In this document: positions 9,851 to 20,641 of the stretch, one piece after another
Position numbering within the stretch: position 1 is the stretch's first letter
Layout of the letters: every line of letters begins with the position of its first letter
Source of the DNA: Diplolepis rosae
Lineage: Eukaryota; Arthropoda; Insecta; Hymenoptera; Diplolepididae
Length of the DNA: 64,000 bases
Direction of reading: 5' to 3'
NCBI GenBank assembly: GCA_030998225.1
Contig: JAPYXD010000608.1
Span: forward strand, 4,866,501 to 4,930,500
Notes under the pieces: generated by a model
What the model was told of the DNA's origin: nothing
The model's database searches: none
What the model saw: the letters and a program-made list of their open reading frames with translations, nothing else
Program-made: the position numbers and the translations under genes

Positions 9851-11166
9851 ATGCGACTTAAATATAAGAAATTTTTTCTCTTTTATGAAATTATATAATA
9901 TGATTTACAAGTAATCTGCGTGAAAATATATTGAAATCAATTGATTGTATTCAATGATTATTGAAACAAATTTTATAAAAATTTTGATATTTTAAATGCT
10001 TTTAGAAATATGTATGTAGATAAGCTTGAAATAGAATATGTTATATTACAAAGTATGTCTTACAAATAGATAAACGTTTGATTGAAGCACATATTGAATT
10101 ATTTGAGAAATGAAATAGTTTATATGCAACTATACAAATTTATTCATAAAAAGAAAACAAAATATAATAAAAATACAAAAATGACAAATAAAAAAGTATT
10201 TATGTGTGTAATAAAAGTCAATTAAAATTCTAATCACATTTGCTTATATCAATAAGTATAATCGTTAGTGCTTTATAATGAAAAATGTTTAATCAAAATA
10301 TGTTAGATTGTTTAGAATTAGGAATGAGGAATAATGCATGTTCACGAATACATATTAATAAATAAAATATTTATGGGTCTAATAAATGTCATTCGACATT
10401 ACATCTAGTTACAATATCAATATATGTGTGGTTAGCGTTTTTAGACAAATAATGTTTAATCAATATATATGCTGAATCGTTTAGATAAAATAAAAATAAA
10501 ACGAATCATGTATGTGTATGTATACAGATTCATTCATAAAAATAATAACAAAGCAAAAAATTAGAAAAATAATAAAAACAGTATGTAGTCATATCTAGCT
10601 CTATCGACATATTTATCAAATTATCGAAAATTATCCATTAATATGTATGTTTTAGGGTTTTGCAAACAAGACTTTTAATCGCGCCATTGCCTTAATTAAA
10701 TTTTAATAAATGAAAAATATACCAAAACAAATATAATATTAAACTTTTCAAAACATTTGAATCAACATTTTATATTGTATCCATTTAAAATTATCGTTGT
10801 CCGAATATTTAAAACAATGTATCGATATATCTCGTAATAATATTAAACGCTTCATTGTGTGTGTTTTTTGCACTAAATATTCGAAAGTTTTAATTCAAAC
10901 CATTGTGAATGTCATCACTATTAATTGTGCGAAAACATGTCTATGTATTAAAATTCAATGTATTAAATTTAATGTATTTGCGAAAACACAATTATTAACC
11001 TATTAAACTATCAATGTAAACAACAGATGATAAGAATAGCTCTAAGTCATTTCAGCGAAAATTCTATCTTAACAAGAATTCTACTCAAAAGCGAATGTTA
11101 ACTTAATCATTTCAAAAAATTCAAACACGGTCATTGCATCCCCGTGTTCGAACTTAAGGGGGGAGG
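9827..11166 (+). repeat. AT-rich 1.34-kb segment between two polypurine/LTR junctions
   Basis: The segment starts like an LTR (tgtcacatcccgtgac) but its sequence diverges from the LTR at 11167 after about 20 bases. It is very AT-rich and non-coding. Two degenerate direct repeats of roughly 190 bp lie at about 10140-10330 and 10350-10500; both have the order cattcataaaa, taataaaagtca, gtttaatcaa, ttagattgtttaga. It could be an LTR of a related element later joined by a second copy, or an expanded 3' untranslated part of one element. No gene is seen. Confidence 0.45.
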
Positions 11167-12180
11167 TGTCACGTCCCGTGACCGTCGCTATTTATTTATT
11201 TCATAATACCAAAATATGTAAAATTAATAAAAGATTTTAACATAAAACATAAATGAGCAACAGCTATTAAAAAGCATTGATTAGACGAAACTTGAATGTA
11301 CGAAAGTAAAATTGTAATAGAAAGAGAGATAGTAGTGAACTTATAAATAGAAAACATCGTAAACTCTTAACTACCTGTTAACGAGGGAACCCCATCGGAA
11401 TGTCCTAAGTACACACGAATATCGACAGGTGCAGCAAAGGATAGAAATTAAAAAATGAATCATCTCAAGAAGAAGGAACGTCGGGGAAACTAGAATAAGA
11501 AAACGAAGTCTCCCCTTTTTTCTTCAGTACATAAAAAAATGGCAACCCAAAGGAAAAGAGGCCAGCTCAGACACGTGCCAAGGTCAGGCCAACATCAGAA
11601 GAATATTAGCAGGGACAAAAATTAAACATAGTCAGTATCGACAAAAAATATAAAACCCATTAATCACCACCTAGAAGTTCCATGTCAGTATCGACCAAAA
11701 GGTAGCTAGTATCGACCGAAAATTAGCACATAAAAGTACCTGCGAATCTGCGAATCTTCAGTTGCCGCCGGGAAATCTTCAGAAGCAGAACTCCTCCCGA
11801 AAAGTACAGTTGCCGCCGGGAAATCTTCAGAAACGGAACCCCTCTAAAAAGTACAGAGTTGCCGCTGGTCTATCATCAACGCTGGAACTCTGCTCAGAAA
11901 TTTAGTATCAGAGTGCCTCTCGACCATCTAAAAATTGAGAACTCTCGAAGTTACCCCGGTCAACTCAGTCCATCTTTTGTCAGTCTCTTCCTCGTCAATT
12001 TAAAATAACATTAGAATTCAATTTAGTGGAACATTGTTCGTGAGTTAAAAGTGGAACCTGTGAACGGTTCATATATTAAGGTGTCTACGATTCGATTCCA
12101 TCGAGGTCCCACATCGTATATATCGACAGGTGGATTCACAACTCACTCTTTGGGATCGTCACTAGTCCAGCCCGAAATAG
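11156..12180 (+). repeat. polypurine tract and LTR (3' boundary approximate)
   Basis: aaggggggagg is followed by tgtcacgtcccgtgacc at 11167, the LTR start. The segment up to about 12170 is richer in G+C than its surroundings and holds a tandem repeat of about 48 bp (from 11760, 11808 and 11857, unit starting agttgccgccggg). Several gtatcgac motifs are scattered between 11630 and 11730. TATA-like boxes occur (for example ataaaac near 11652). The 3' end is not fixed, since no second LTR copy or target duplication is in view. Confidence 0.6.
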
Positions 12181-12249
12181 ATTTCGCTAAAGATATGTAT
12201 ACATTTCTATGATTTGGCATCTATGTCATATTTTTCTATGGACAATAAC

Positions 12250-13346
12250 CTTCAAAAATACACAATTACATTCTGCCAAAACAATAGCATCATAGTTGTT
12301 TACCTCAATGAATATGTCGAGTTTCGTTCCAAGTAAATCGCATTTGCGGCATTCGTTCCTTTTCTTATTTCATCAAAAGATAAAAGCAGTTGAAGCTCAT
12401 CGATCGCTGGTAGAAGCTTATGGTGAACTTGCTCCAGTGATTAGAACATGTGAGACATGGTTTCGTCAATTTAAAAGTGGAGATTTCGATTTAACAGACA
12501 ATGAACATCCGGGTGCAGCGAAAAAGTTCGAAGACGAGGAATTGCAGGCGTTATTGGATGAAGACCCAAACCAATCGCAACAACAATTGGCACAAACACT
12601 AAATGTGACCCGAGGAGCAATTTGCCAACGTTTAAAAGCCATGGGAAAAATCCAAAAGTATGGAAAATGGGTACCACACCAACTGAACGATAGACAAATG
12701 GAAAATCGAAAAACCATTTGTGAAATGCTGCTTCAACGGTTCGAAAGGAAATCTTTTCTGCATCGAATTGTCACGGGGGACGAAAAATGGATTTATTTCG
12801 AGAACCCGAAGCGGAAAAAATCATGGCTTTCACCTGGTGAGGTCGGCCCATCGACTCCAACGCCAAGTCGCTTTGGCCGTAAGACAATGCTCTGTGTTTG
12901 GTAGGACCAGTGTGGTGTGGTGTACTTCGAGTTATTAAAACCTGGTGAGACGGTGAATACGGATGGCTACCGACAACAATTTATCAATTTGAATCATGCG
13001 TTGATCGAAAAACGGCCGGAATGGGCCCGAAGACATGGCAAGGTTATCCTACAACATGACAACGCACCGTCTCATACCGCTAAAGTGGTGAAGAACACAT
13101 TAAAAGCATTGAATTGGGAAATATTATCGCACCCGTCGTACTCTCCAGACCTCGTCCCGTCCGACTATCACCTTTTCGCATCGATGGGACACTCACTCGC
13201 AAAGTAGCGCTTCGCCAATTTTGAAGAAGTCGAAAAATGGCTCGTCAAATGGTCAATACTTTGAATAAAATATTTTTGAGATTCCCTTGAGAATTAAGTG
13301 TTTTCTTTATTGAAAAAACCGGCAAACTTCAACTAACACCCCTGGT
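12250..13346 (+). mobile_element. mariner element, plus strand
   Basis: A DD34D mariner. The 3' end is the terminal sequence ending ttagttgaagtttgccggtttt on the complementary side, seen here as aactaacacccctggta up to 13346 followed by TA. The 5' inverted repeat is not recognisable, so the left boundary is approximate. The transposase is described separately. It lies directly downstream of the gypsy LTR. Confidence 0.75.
12314..13268 (+). pseudogene. mariner transposase, two nonsense codons and 3' deletion
   Basis: Cut-and-paste transposase. The family start (MSSFVPSK) is at 12314, preceded by unrelated open codons. An HTH region follows (AYGELAPVIRTCETWFRQFK), then the linker GRP-like region, WVPHQL, and the catalytic triad in TGDEKW, QHDNAPSHT and SPDLVPSDY. 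The spacing between the second and third Asp is 34. A TAG at 12902 replaces the second Trp of the usual WWDQ, and a TAG at 13205 replaces a Gln of the usual EQRF. Both are single-base changes in the same frame. About 80 bases are missing near 13247, and the family C-terminus NGQYFE plus stop survives in another frame at 13248-13268. Confidence 0.88.
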
Positions 13347-14750
13347 ATAAGATGATCAACCACATTGTTCGCTCTATGGTGAAACTTTTCTTCAATCATA
13401 GTGAATACGTTTATTTTTCTTTCCCTTGACGGGTTTCTATCATTTGTGTTTTTGTGTGATTATATTTAATTCATTAGATATAAGGTGAACATATTTGTGT
13501 TTTTCGTTTATACTGTAAATAAATTTATGTTGAAAATCGCGTTCAACTACAATATTACGTCTTTGACCACTAAATTTTAACCACGTATAAAATAGTAATT
13601 TAATGAAACGACAATACTAATTTTTTCCACGCGCGTAAATAATGGTCCATTTTACACGGCCGTAAAATAAACGCAAAGTAGTCGATTATACTCGCGTTGT
13701 GAAAACTTAGATGTCGCGCATGTGCTTATAGCTGTTTGGCACCTATTATTCTCTAGGGTGAAAGTTTTTGTGACGTAGAGGGCAAAAATAACATTCACAT
13801 GATCAGAATAATATGGAGATTGTACATATATATCGATCACATCTTCGATTGTTATCAGTCTATTACTATGTTCAGTCGCATCAGTTCCGTCGTTTCTGTG
13901 ATGTCAAAAAAAGAGTAAAAATGAGCCTAAAACAGGAATCAACTCCCAATTGTCCTTTTTTGAGATTCATGTTACAGACTATAAAATTGCCCATTATTCA
14001 TGAGTGTGGAAGAAACATTTTTTCTGTCATCGATATTTGAATATAGCTAACTATTTAAAAAAATTTTTTGACGTTTTTATCAATCTCATGGTATTTCTAA
14101 TGAATAGTTCTGAAATAGTTGTGGGGATTTTTATGGACTGTAAAACATTTGACATGCATCTTGACAACTATTTTAAAACTCTTAACTGAGAAGTATACAA
14201 TAGTTATAAGAACGTCAACGAAAAGTTTTAAAACTCGAGCTCCATTCAAAAGTCGATGAGAGTTGAAGTAAATGTTGATAATTTATATTTCCGTGTGAGT
14301 TCTGAATATGCGTAGAGCATTAAGTTTGAATGGCAAAAATCGATACACCATATGACTTGAATCTAACTTGAAAATTACAGCACATTTACATGTTTGTTGT
14401 GTGATTTGAAAAGCGGATTGTATAAGTACGTAACAGTTTGCGAAATTACATATTTCATGTTTTATCGTTAATAGTGATGCGTTTCTAGCACGCGTGGCCA
14501 GTCACGGGGAAATCCGAAGTCGCGAGGAGCCGAATCAGCGCCGGCGACTGATCCTTATAAACTGATGATGGGGAATTGTGCGTACCAACTGATGGTAAGT
14601 TTACATTTCTTGTATCAGCTTACATGCAAAATGTTTCTCCAAACATATAGCTATAATTTCAAATTTAAATTCGTGAAAGTCTTCTTTTTTTTCTTTTTCG
14701 GCTATGATAAATAAGACGAACCAGACTAGAATAAGCAGTTTTGAATACTA
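13347..14750. other. no convincing gene; candidate 5' exon at its right end
   Basis: AT-rich sequence without recognisable ORFs. The only notable part is a locally G+C-richer stretch at about 14480-14594 (acgcgtggccagtcacgggg, then cgaatcagcgccggcgac). It ends in a perfect 5' splice consensus, ATG|GTAAGT, with the GT at 14595. A short open frame, MMGNCAYQLM, runs into the donor. It could be the first exon of a host gene interrupted by transposons, or chance. Confidence 0.25.
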
Positions 14751-16051
14751 AAGGGTTTTCCAATAGGGACATAACAATTTTATCTATGAATAAAACAAAG
14801 AAATATTTGAGATATTGAGTTCAAATTTATTGTGGGTGTAGTGCAAGCATTACATTTTATGAATGAAATTCGATATCGGTCATATGACCACCACGAGCCC
14901 GTTTACAGCGGTCGATTCTTTGGATCCAATTTTCCACCACTCTGGCACACATTTCGACCGGAAAGTTGGCAATTTCGCGTTGGATGTTGTCTTTGAGGTC
15001 GTCTAAAGTTGCCGGCTTGTTGGCATAGACCAGTGACTTGATATGACCTCATAAAAAGAAATCCAATGGCGTTAGATCGCATGAACGAGGCGGCCATTCG
15101 ACTGAACCATTTCTCGAGGTGACACGTTCACCGAATTTGCCTTTCAATAAATCCATTGTGACGCGTGCTGTGTGACTAGTGGCACCGTCTTGTTGAAACC
15201 ACATATCGTTGATGTCAAGTTCATCCAATTCTGGCCACAAATAATCTTCCAACATAGCACGATAGCGCTCTTCATTGACGGTAACATGACGGTCGTTTTC
15301 ATCCACGAAAAAAAACGGCCCAATCACACCTCCGGTATGAAAACCGCACCAAACAGTCACTTTTTGCGGATGCAACGGTGTCTCAAGAAGCACATTTGGG
15401 TTTGTAGCTGACCAATAACGCATATTTTGCTTATTAACAAAGCCATTGAGCCAGAAATGTGCTTCATCGCTGAAGATGATTTTTCGATGAAATTCTTCAT
15501 TTTCTTCAAGCTTTGTCAGAGTCCAATTGGAGATGTTTCGGCGTTTCAAATGATCAAGTGGCTTTAGTTCTTGAGTCAATTTAATCTTGAAAGCATGTAG
15601 GCCAAGATCTTTTCGCATAATACACCACAGTGTCGTTTGAGCGATGCCCAATTCTGGAGAACAACGTGGAATCGACTGATTTGGCTCATTTTGAATCGAT
15701 GCACTTACGGCTGCGATTATTTCTTTGCTTCGAGCAATACGACGTCTTTTTGGCACCGGAACGTCCAGTATAAATTTGGTCTCGAATTTATCCACTATAG
15801 CACGCACAGCCTGTCGGGTGGGACGATTATTACGGCTGAAAATTGGAGTAAGCGCTCTTAAAGTTGCGACCACCGACTCTGAATTTCGGTAGTAATTTTT
15901 AATAATTTCCAAACGTTGCTGGTTCGTGAACTTTACCATGATGAAAATGTTGACTTTAACTAACGTTTTGACATTGTCAGTTCATTAAAAAAGTTTAAGG
16001 GTGCGTTCATATAAAGATACGAAATTGTTATGTCCCTATTGGAAAACCCTT
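14751..16051 (-). mobile_element. Tc1/mariner element, DD41D type, with TA target sites
   Basis: Terminal inverted repeats beginning aagggttttccaataggg lie at 14751 and, inverted, at 16051. Each end is flanked by TA (14749-14750 and 16052-16053). The element is 1301 bp, a full-length size for the superfamily, and carries one transposase on the minus strand with a single nonsense codon. Confidence 0.92.
14857..15939 (-). pseudogene. DD41D transposase, one in-frame TGA
   Basis: The minus-strand frame runs from ATG 15939 to TAA 14857, 360 codons with one internal TGA at 15049-15051, where the family has Trp (FFL-W-GH). N-terminal HTH motifs occupy about residues 1-110 (including the PKRRRIARSK linker). 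The DDE triad is in FSDEAHFW, QQDGATSHT and LTPLDFF. I count 41 residues between the second and third Asp, matching the DD41D (rosa-like) group of Tc1/mariner. The C-terminal 63 residues after the TGA read on in the same frame (GHIKSLVYANKPATLDDL and beyond), ending HMTDIEFHS. A single revertible change is all that separates this copy from an intact ORF. Confidence 0.9.
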
Positions 16052-16196
16052 TATAATAGTTCATTGCATGGATATAAATACAACAATAATTATACGTTAT
16101 GGGTGACTCACACATTTTAGAAATGAACCTATTGTTAAAATTAAAAGGGGATCTACTTAAATACCAAATTAATAATTAATATAATAATTAAGGTAT

Positions 16197-16613
16197 GCAG
16201 GCGTCCGACATCTCCACGGAAAGACCTCTTTAAGTTGCCTAATTGTAATGCCTGACGGCTGTACTAATTTCAAATTAGGTGGTTGAGTCCGAAATTTTTG
16301 CCACTGCCTACATTATCGGGCTCGAAACCCGGCGCAGTCGAAGGCGTTTCTTTTTCCATAGAAAGATTTCACATTATAATATTTAAATTTGAATTTAATT
16401 TGCATTATTACGATATGAGAGTTCGCAATGGTCTACGAGGAAACCTGTTGGGAACGTATCCTATCTGATATGCGACTAATTATTTTCCGATAATGTAGGC
16501 AGCGGCAAAAACTTCGAATTCAACCACCTAATATGAAATTATTACAGCCGTAAGGCAATGACGCTGAGCGATATAAGGTCTTCCTCTGGAGAAGGATGGT
16601 AACGCATCTACAA
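16197..16613. repeat. inverted-repeat element with SINE-like core
   Basis: Arms of about 120 bp at 16197-16318 and 16487-16613 are imperfect reverse complements (for example ggtggttga and tcaaccacc, then tgcctacattatcgg and ccgataatgtaggca). The loop begins with ggctcgaaacccggcgcagt, the same tRNA-like core as the SINE at 5696-5807, followed by the shared agaaagattt. It is either a MITE that shares a module with the SINE or two inverted SINE-type copies. No ORF. Confidence 0.6.
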
Positions 16614-16649
16614 AGAAGTACTATGGGCAAGCTTAATATCAGTGTCTGC

Positions 16650-17121
16650 CAGCTCCAATTCTAAAAATTTTAAAAATTGTGTTGATTTTTAAAATTTTGT
16701 GAAATTTGAAAATATGTTACATTTTGAAAATTTTTATTATTTTTAGCAATTTAAAAAAATTTAATCATAACTTGGAGAAATTCGGAAATGCGCCAACATT
16801 TTAAAGTACTTAAGATTTAGGAAATTTTGTAAATTCCTGAAATTTTCAATTTTCAAAATTTCGGACAGTTTGAGAATTTTATAAATTTTGAAAATTTCAA
16901 ACATTTTGTAAATTTTGAGAATTTTGGTATATTTCTTGAATTTTGTACAATTTTTGGAAATTGTACAAAATTCAAAACGTTTGGAAATTTTCGACAGTTT
17001 TGAAAAGTTAAAGAATACAAATTTCGAAATTTTGGAATAATTTTAAGCGATGTCAAAATTAAAAAATTTCAAAAATTCAGATGATTCGAAAATATTAGCA
17101 ATTTTTAAAAATTTGAATAAT
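16650..17121. repeat. low-complexity ttttgaaaatt tract
   Basis: Degenerate runs of ttttgaaaa, aatttt and similar words over about 470 bp, continuing after the solo LTR (17880-17925). ORFs predicted here on the minus strand are composition artefacts. The solo LTR inserted into this tract. Confidence 0.6.
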
Positions 17122-17875
17122 TGGATATTTTGTCGTAATTTTTACGTCGCAATCACGTAAATGCTAACTTTATTCGTTTTAAGCCAGCAACAAATGTTCC
17201 TCTCTTAGGGATGAGAATAAGTCAATGAACGACACAATGATTATAAGGTTATACAAATTTCATTGGCGAAATATTGGTACAGACTAGTTGAAAAAATAAA
17301 GAGAAGAAAACAGGGAGAGAAGTTACGATACCTTGTAGATTTTATTCAATTCGCAGATAATCCCTTCAATTATTGAGTGAGGAGTAGGGGTCCCTACAGG
17401 TATGAGTGGGTTGGAGCAAATAATCCCCACAGGTATAACGGCGATGAAACGACTGTCCTCACGGGTTTAAGAGGGAACAAGTGACCATTCTTCCTGTCAC
17501 TGAGTCTAAGATCTTCCAAAGATCTTCAATCGGGACACGATGAAATTTATGACTCCCGAACCTTAGGTTTGTAGACGGAATCCAGTGGAATTTTAAGATC
17601 GCGAACAATATTAATTATTGGAGTTTATTTTAATGAAGATACTGCACTTTCCCTACTCGCGAGACCAACGTTAAATTGTCGAGAAAACTGAATAAATAGT
17701 ATTTAATATAATACAACAGTCTGCGTTTTCTGTCATGTAGTCATTTTTTCCCAGAAGAGAGGGGTCTCTTTACTTCTCCCTACTTCTGGTTCCTCTTTTA
17801 CAATTCTCCAATAGATTTTTACCACACCTAGCCTGTGCGTAATATATGCATTTGTATGCGTCGCGGGACGTGACA
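17122..17875 (-). repeat. solo LTR of a gypsy-type element with TAAT target duplication
   Basis: Read on the minus strand the segment starts tgtcacgtcccgcgac at 17875 and ends in CA at 17122, so it has the TG...CA ends of an LTR. TAAT flanks both ends (17118-17121 and 17876-17879), a 4-bp duplication typical of Ty3/gypsy. No polypurine tract or internal region adjoins it, so it is a solo LTR left by recombination. The first 14 bases match the LTR starts at 11167 and 54758, but the body differs, so it belongs to another family of the same group. Confidence 0.8.
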
Positions 17876-18520
17876 TAATTTTGAAAAGTTAAGAATTAGA
17901 AAATTTTTTAATATATCACCTTCAAAATTTGTTGGCGCAGTCGCAAGCAATTTTCATTTTACCCCCTAAATAACTTCGTTAATGAAGTGTTCAACTCTAC
18001 TAAATGTACTGCAGCCGTCAATAATTATATTTACATTGCTTTCGAAATAACAACATGGAATTTTATGAGAAAAACATTACATAGTAAAAATATATTATTC
18101 ACTGAAATTTTTATTTTCCAAAAATATGGTTGTCTACACAATAAACAATTTTAAAGCATTATACTGGGTTGGCAACAAAGTCACTCAATTTATCTCTCGT
18201 CTCGGACGGACGGATGGACGAATTAAAGCGCAGTTGCGGCCAACATTTGAAAGGGGTTATCTTTAAAAAATAAATGTCGTGAATGGTTCTATACAAAAAT
18301 AAAAAAGATTGCCCTATCAATTTGAATTTTCGTTGTTTTATTTCAATTTAAAATCCTATACCTCTAAATTGATCACCCTTTATTAATGTCTTTAGTTTTT
18401 ATCTTGACCCAAAAATTAATTCAATATAGTGTCTTCATATTGGCATTGGGTCACTTAGTTTTCATTAAAAATTAATGATAAAGGAACATATTAAAGATTT
18501 TTCAAGGCAGGAAATATATT
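17876..18520. other. non-coding, with a possible mariner terminal repeat
   Basis: AT-rich sequence without ORFs. At about 18166 ctgggttggcaacaaagtc resembles the terminal inverted repeats of mariner elements, and the next 150 bases could be a mariner remnant, but no transposase residues are recognisable. Confidence 0.3.
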
Positions 18521-18522
18521 AT

Positions 18523-18580
18523 GGGGACAAAAAGGCAAACGTTTCGGCCCAAAATGGGGGCCCTCTTCAGTGGCAGCTAA
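18523..18580 (-). ncRNA. hammerhead-ribozyme-like core
   Basis: On the minus strand the order is ccactgaaga, a GC-rich stem (ggccc...gggcc), then gaaac, then gtttgcctttttgtc. CUGA.GA, a stem, GAAAC and a downstream GUC is the order of the hammerhead core. The canonical CUGAUGA has A for U here. Penelope-like elements and retrozymes carry hammerheads in this style. Stems I and III are not clear, so the copy may be decayed. Confidence 0.35.
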
Positions 18581-18599
18581 TTTCATGAACCTAATGGCT

Positions 18600-19400
18600 G
18601 GGCTTTAAGCATGCAAAAATAAATTATCAATAGTAATACTAGATTTTTTGTTTGTTTTTTTGGTTTTTTGTTTTCTTAAGTATAATATTTTATGGAAAAA
18701 GCGTGCAAGGAACTTATGCGATAGGGCAAGCTCCAAGGCGTTCAGGAACAAGACGGCTCCAAAACACAGTCCTCAAAAAAGAGAGAAAGAACTCCTGTTT
18801 GGCCGATCCGCGAAACTGTGACCGTAAATTTACTTCTCCTCAAAGGTACACACAAGAACCACATAAACGCAATGATATTTTTATCTAAAAAATTTTTTTT
18901 TAACCACTAATTTTGTAGAGAAAAACACCACTATTCATAAAGGAGGCCCACAACACCTTTAAGAAGTATGCAACTCACAGAACACAAACACACGAACGCG
19001 GAAAGACGGAGTTTTTTAAGAGTAAAATTTGAAATTTTACTTTATTTTTATTTTTAATTTCCGATTTGTTTGATGTCTTCTAAGACACAGAGGCAGCAGA
19101 TAGAGTTAACCGCACACTCTGTTCGGTGTCAAAAAGGAAACTTCCAAACGCATAAACATACCCCATACACAGTCTATGTCCTGGAAACTCGGGACCCAAG
19201 TACGCTTAAGTGTTCGAAGAAACAAAGAGAAAAGAAGTTTTTAAGACCACATGTTCAGAGAGTCCTCCAGAGAAAGCACTTTTTAATTCAAGGGAAATAT
19301 AATATTAATTACAAACTCAACTAATTAATTTGAAATCATTAACAATAATATTCTTAGAAAGAGTTGCAACGCAATGAAGAAGGCTATGTCTTATTCCGTT
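18600..19400. other. no gene recognised
   Basis: AT-rich sequence with short open frames that show no family motifs. It may be the remains of the Penelope-like or retrozyme unit that supplied the hammerhead-like motif. Confidence 0.3.
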
Positions 19401-19409
19401 CGTGTGTAT

Positions 19410-20040
19410 AAAAAAGCATTATTTTATGTGTATAAAAGTTATGTGTAGAGAGTATACATTATTTGATAATAATTCCAGGCCGAAAAGAACAGGAAGTCTC
19501 AGAGATTATATTAAGCAGGATGTTTACGCGTATGAGTCAGGCGCTTGGAAGTTTATCTTTGCGATATAATACAATATTTGAAGGAGAGAGAAACAAAATT
19601 AAATTCGTATGCATATAGAAATTTTAGCCCGCGTGTATAAATTTTATGTAGCGCTGAATATGTGTGGAATGTATTCATTATTTTATACCCTTACGGCGCG
19701 AAATTATAATAACTCTGGGATTGAGCGCTTAGCGGCTTGTATAAAATATTCATATCGGATTTATTCAGAAACATTTAAGATAGCGAGAATCTTATTTAAA
19801 TTCATATATATAGAAATTTAAGCCCGCGTATTATTATGTAGCGCTGAATACGTGTAGAATGTGTTCACTGTTACATAAAAAAGACAGCCGCGAAATTCAA
19901 ATATCTCTGTGATTATTATAAAGCATGGTACACGCATATGTGCTGAACACTTAATATACATAAAAGTCGTTTTTATTTTGAAGGTATAACTCGCGTGTAT
20001 AAATTTTATGTAGCGCTGAATATGTATTTATAAAATTACT
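19410..20040. repeat. degenerate tandem repeats of about 170-195 bp
   Basis: The block cccgcgtgtataaattttat, gtagcgctgaatatgtgt recurs with changes at about 19628, 19821 and 19990, with a weaker copy near 19430. Between them the words cgcgaaattataataact, tctgtgattatt and ttatttaaattcatatatat also recur. This looks like an old satellite fragment. No gene. Confidence 0.55.
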
Positions 20041-20640
20041 TTATAATCGAAAGCAGAGATTGCACATAGATTTCACCGCTTAATCGCATAAATCCAGGTG
20101 CAGTACGTTTTGTTATAACTTAAATCTGCACTCTAGTTTATGGTTATACATTGGTAATAAAATCTAAATCTTCGAAAACGTATTGTTGTGGCGTCGACGG
20201 TCCTTTTGGGAATTTCCAGCTGTTAGTTTATGATAAGATGAATCTTAGCTATTTACTTTATTCTTGAAATATCTGCCGGACAGTCTTTTAGGATCAGGTA
20301 ATTCACGTACTTCAATACTTCTTTGAGATATATTCACCCAACTACCCCAGCCTTTCCATTTCCTTAGCCAATCATCTTCGAAATTTCCCCACTCAATCCT
20401 TGAATAGCTGTAGTAATTAACGTGGATTTTCCGATTTCCAAAAACAGTTACCAGGGCTGGTCAAACTCTAATGGATGAGGTGCCCGCGTAGCTTACTTCA
20501 TGTGCACAGTTGTACGCAACGCTAGTTGTCGCAAGCGGGCGGAGTGCGGCAAGGGAAACTGGCTACCTATGAGTTCCGCCATTGTCATTTACAAGTCATT
20601 ACAAGTATTTAACAGTTCATTGTGCGTGATTGCGCGTTAT
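20040..20640. other. no gene recognised upstream of the THAP remnant
   Basis: Unique-looking sequence with moderate G+C near 20460-20580. It directly precedes the THAP coding remnant and could include its promoter, but no motif supports this. Confidence 0.25.
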
Positions 20641-20641
20641 C

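Larger units (their letters stand above)
1..11166 (+). mobile_element. Ty3/gypsy LTR retrotransposon, internal region (5' LTR outside window)
   Basis: The order gag, aspartic protease, RT, RNase H, integrase (with HHCC finger, DD35E and GPY/F module), third ORF, polypurine tract, LTR is that of a Ty3/gypsy element with an extra 3' ORF. All parts lie on the plus strand. The element is truncated by the window edge, so the primer-binding site and 5' LTR cannot be read. Damage in this copy: a frameshift in gag near 578, frameshifts near 2830, 3080 and 3865, nonsense codons at 5175 and 6166, and a SINE insertion at 5696-5807. Outside these lesions pol is open for long stretches, so the copy is decayed but not ancient. 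A second, more decayed relative lies at 49.9-55 kb. Confidence 0.88.

Noticed and set aside
16853..17056. Minus-strand ORF rich in Lys, Phe and Asn
   Set aside because: Lies in the ttttgaaaatt low-complexity tract.
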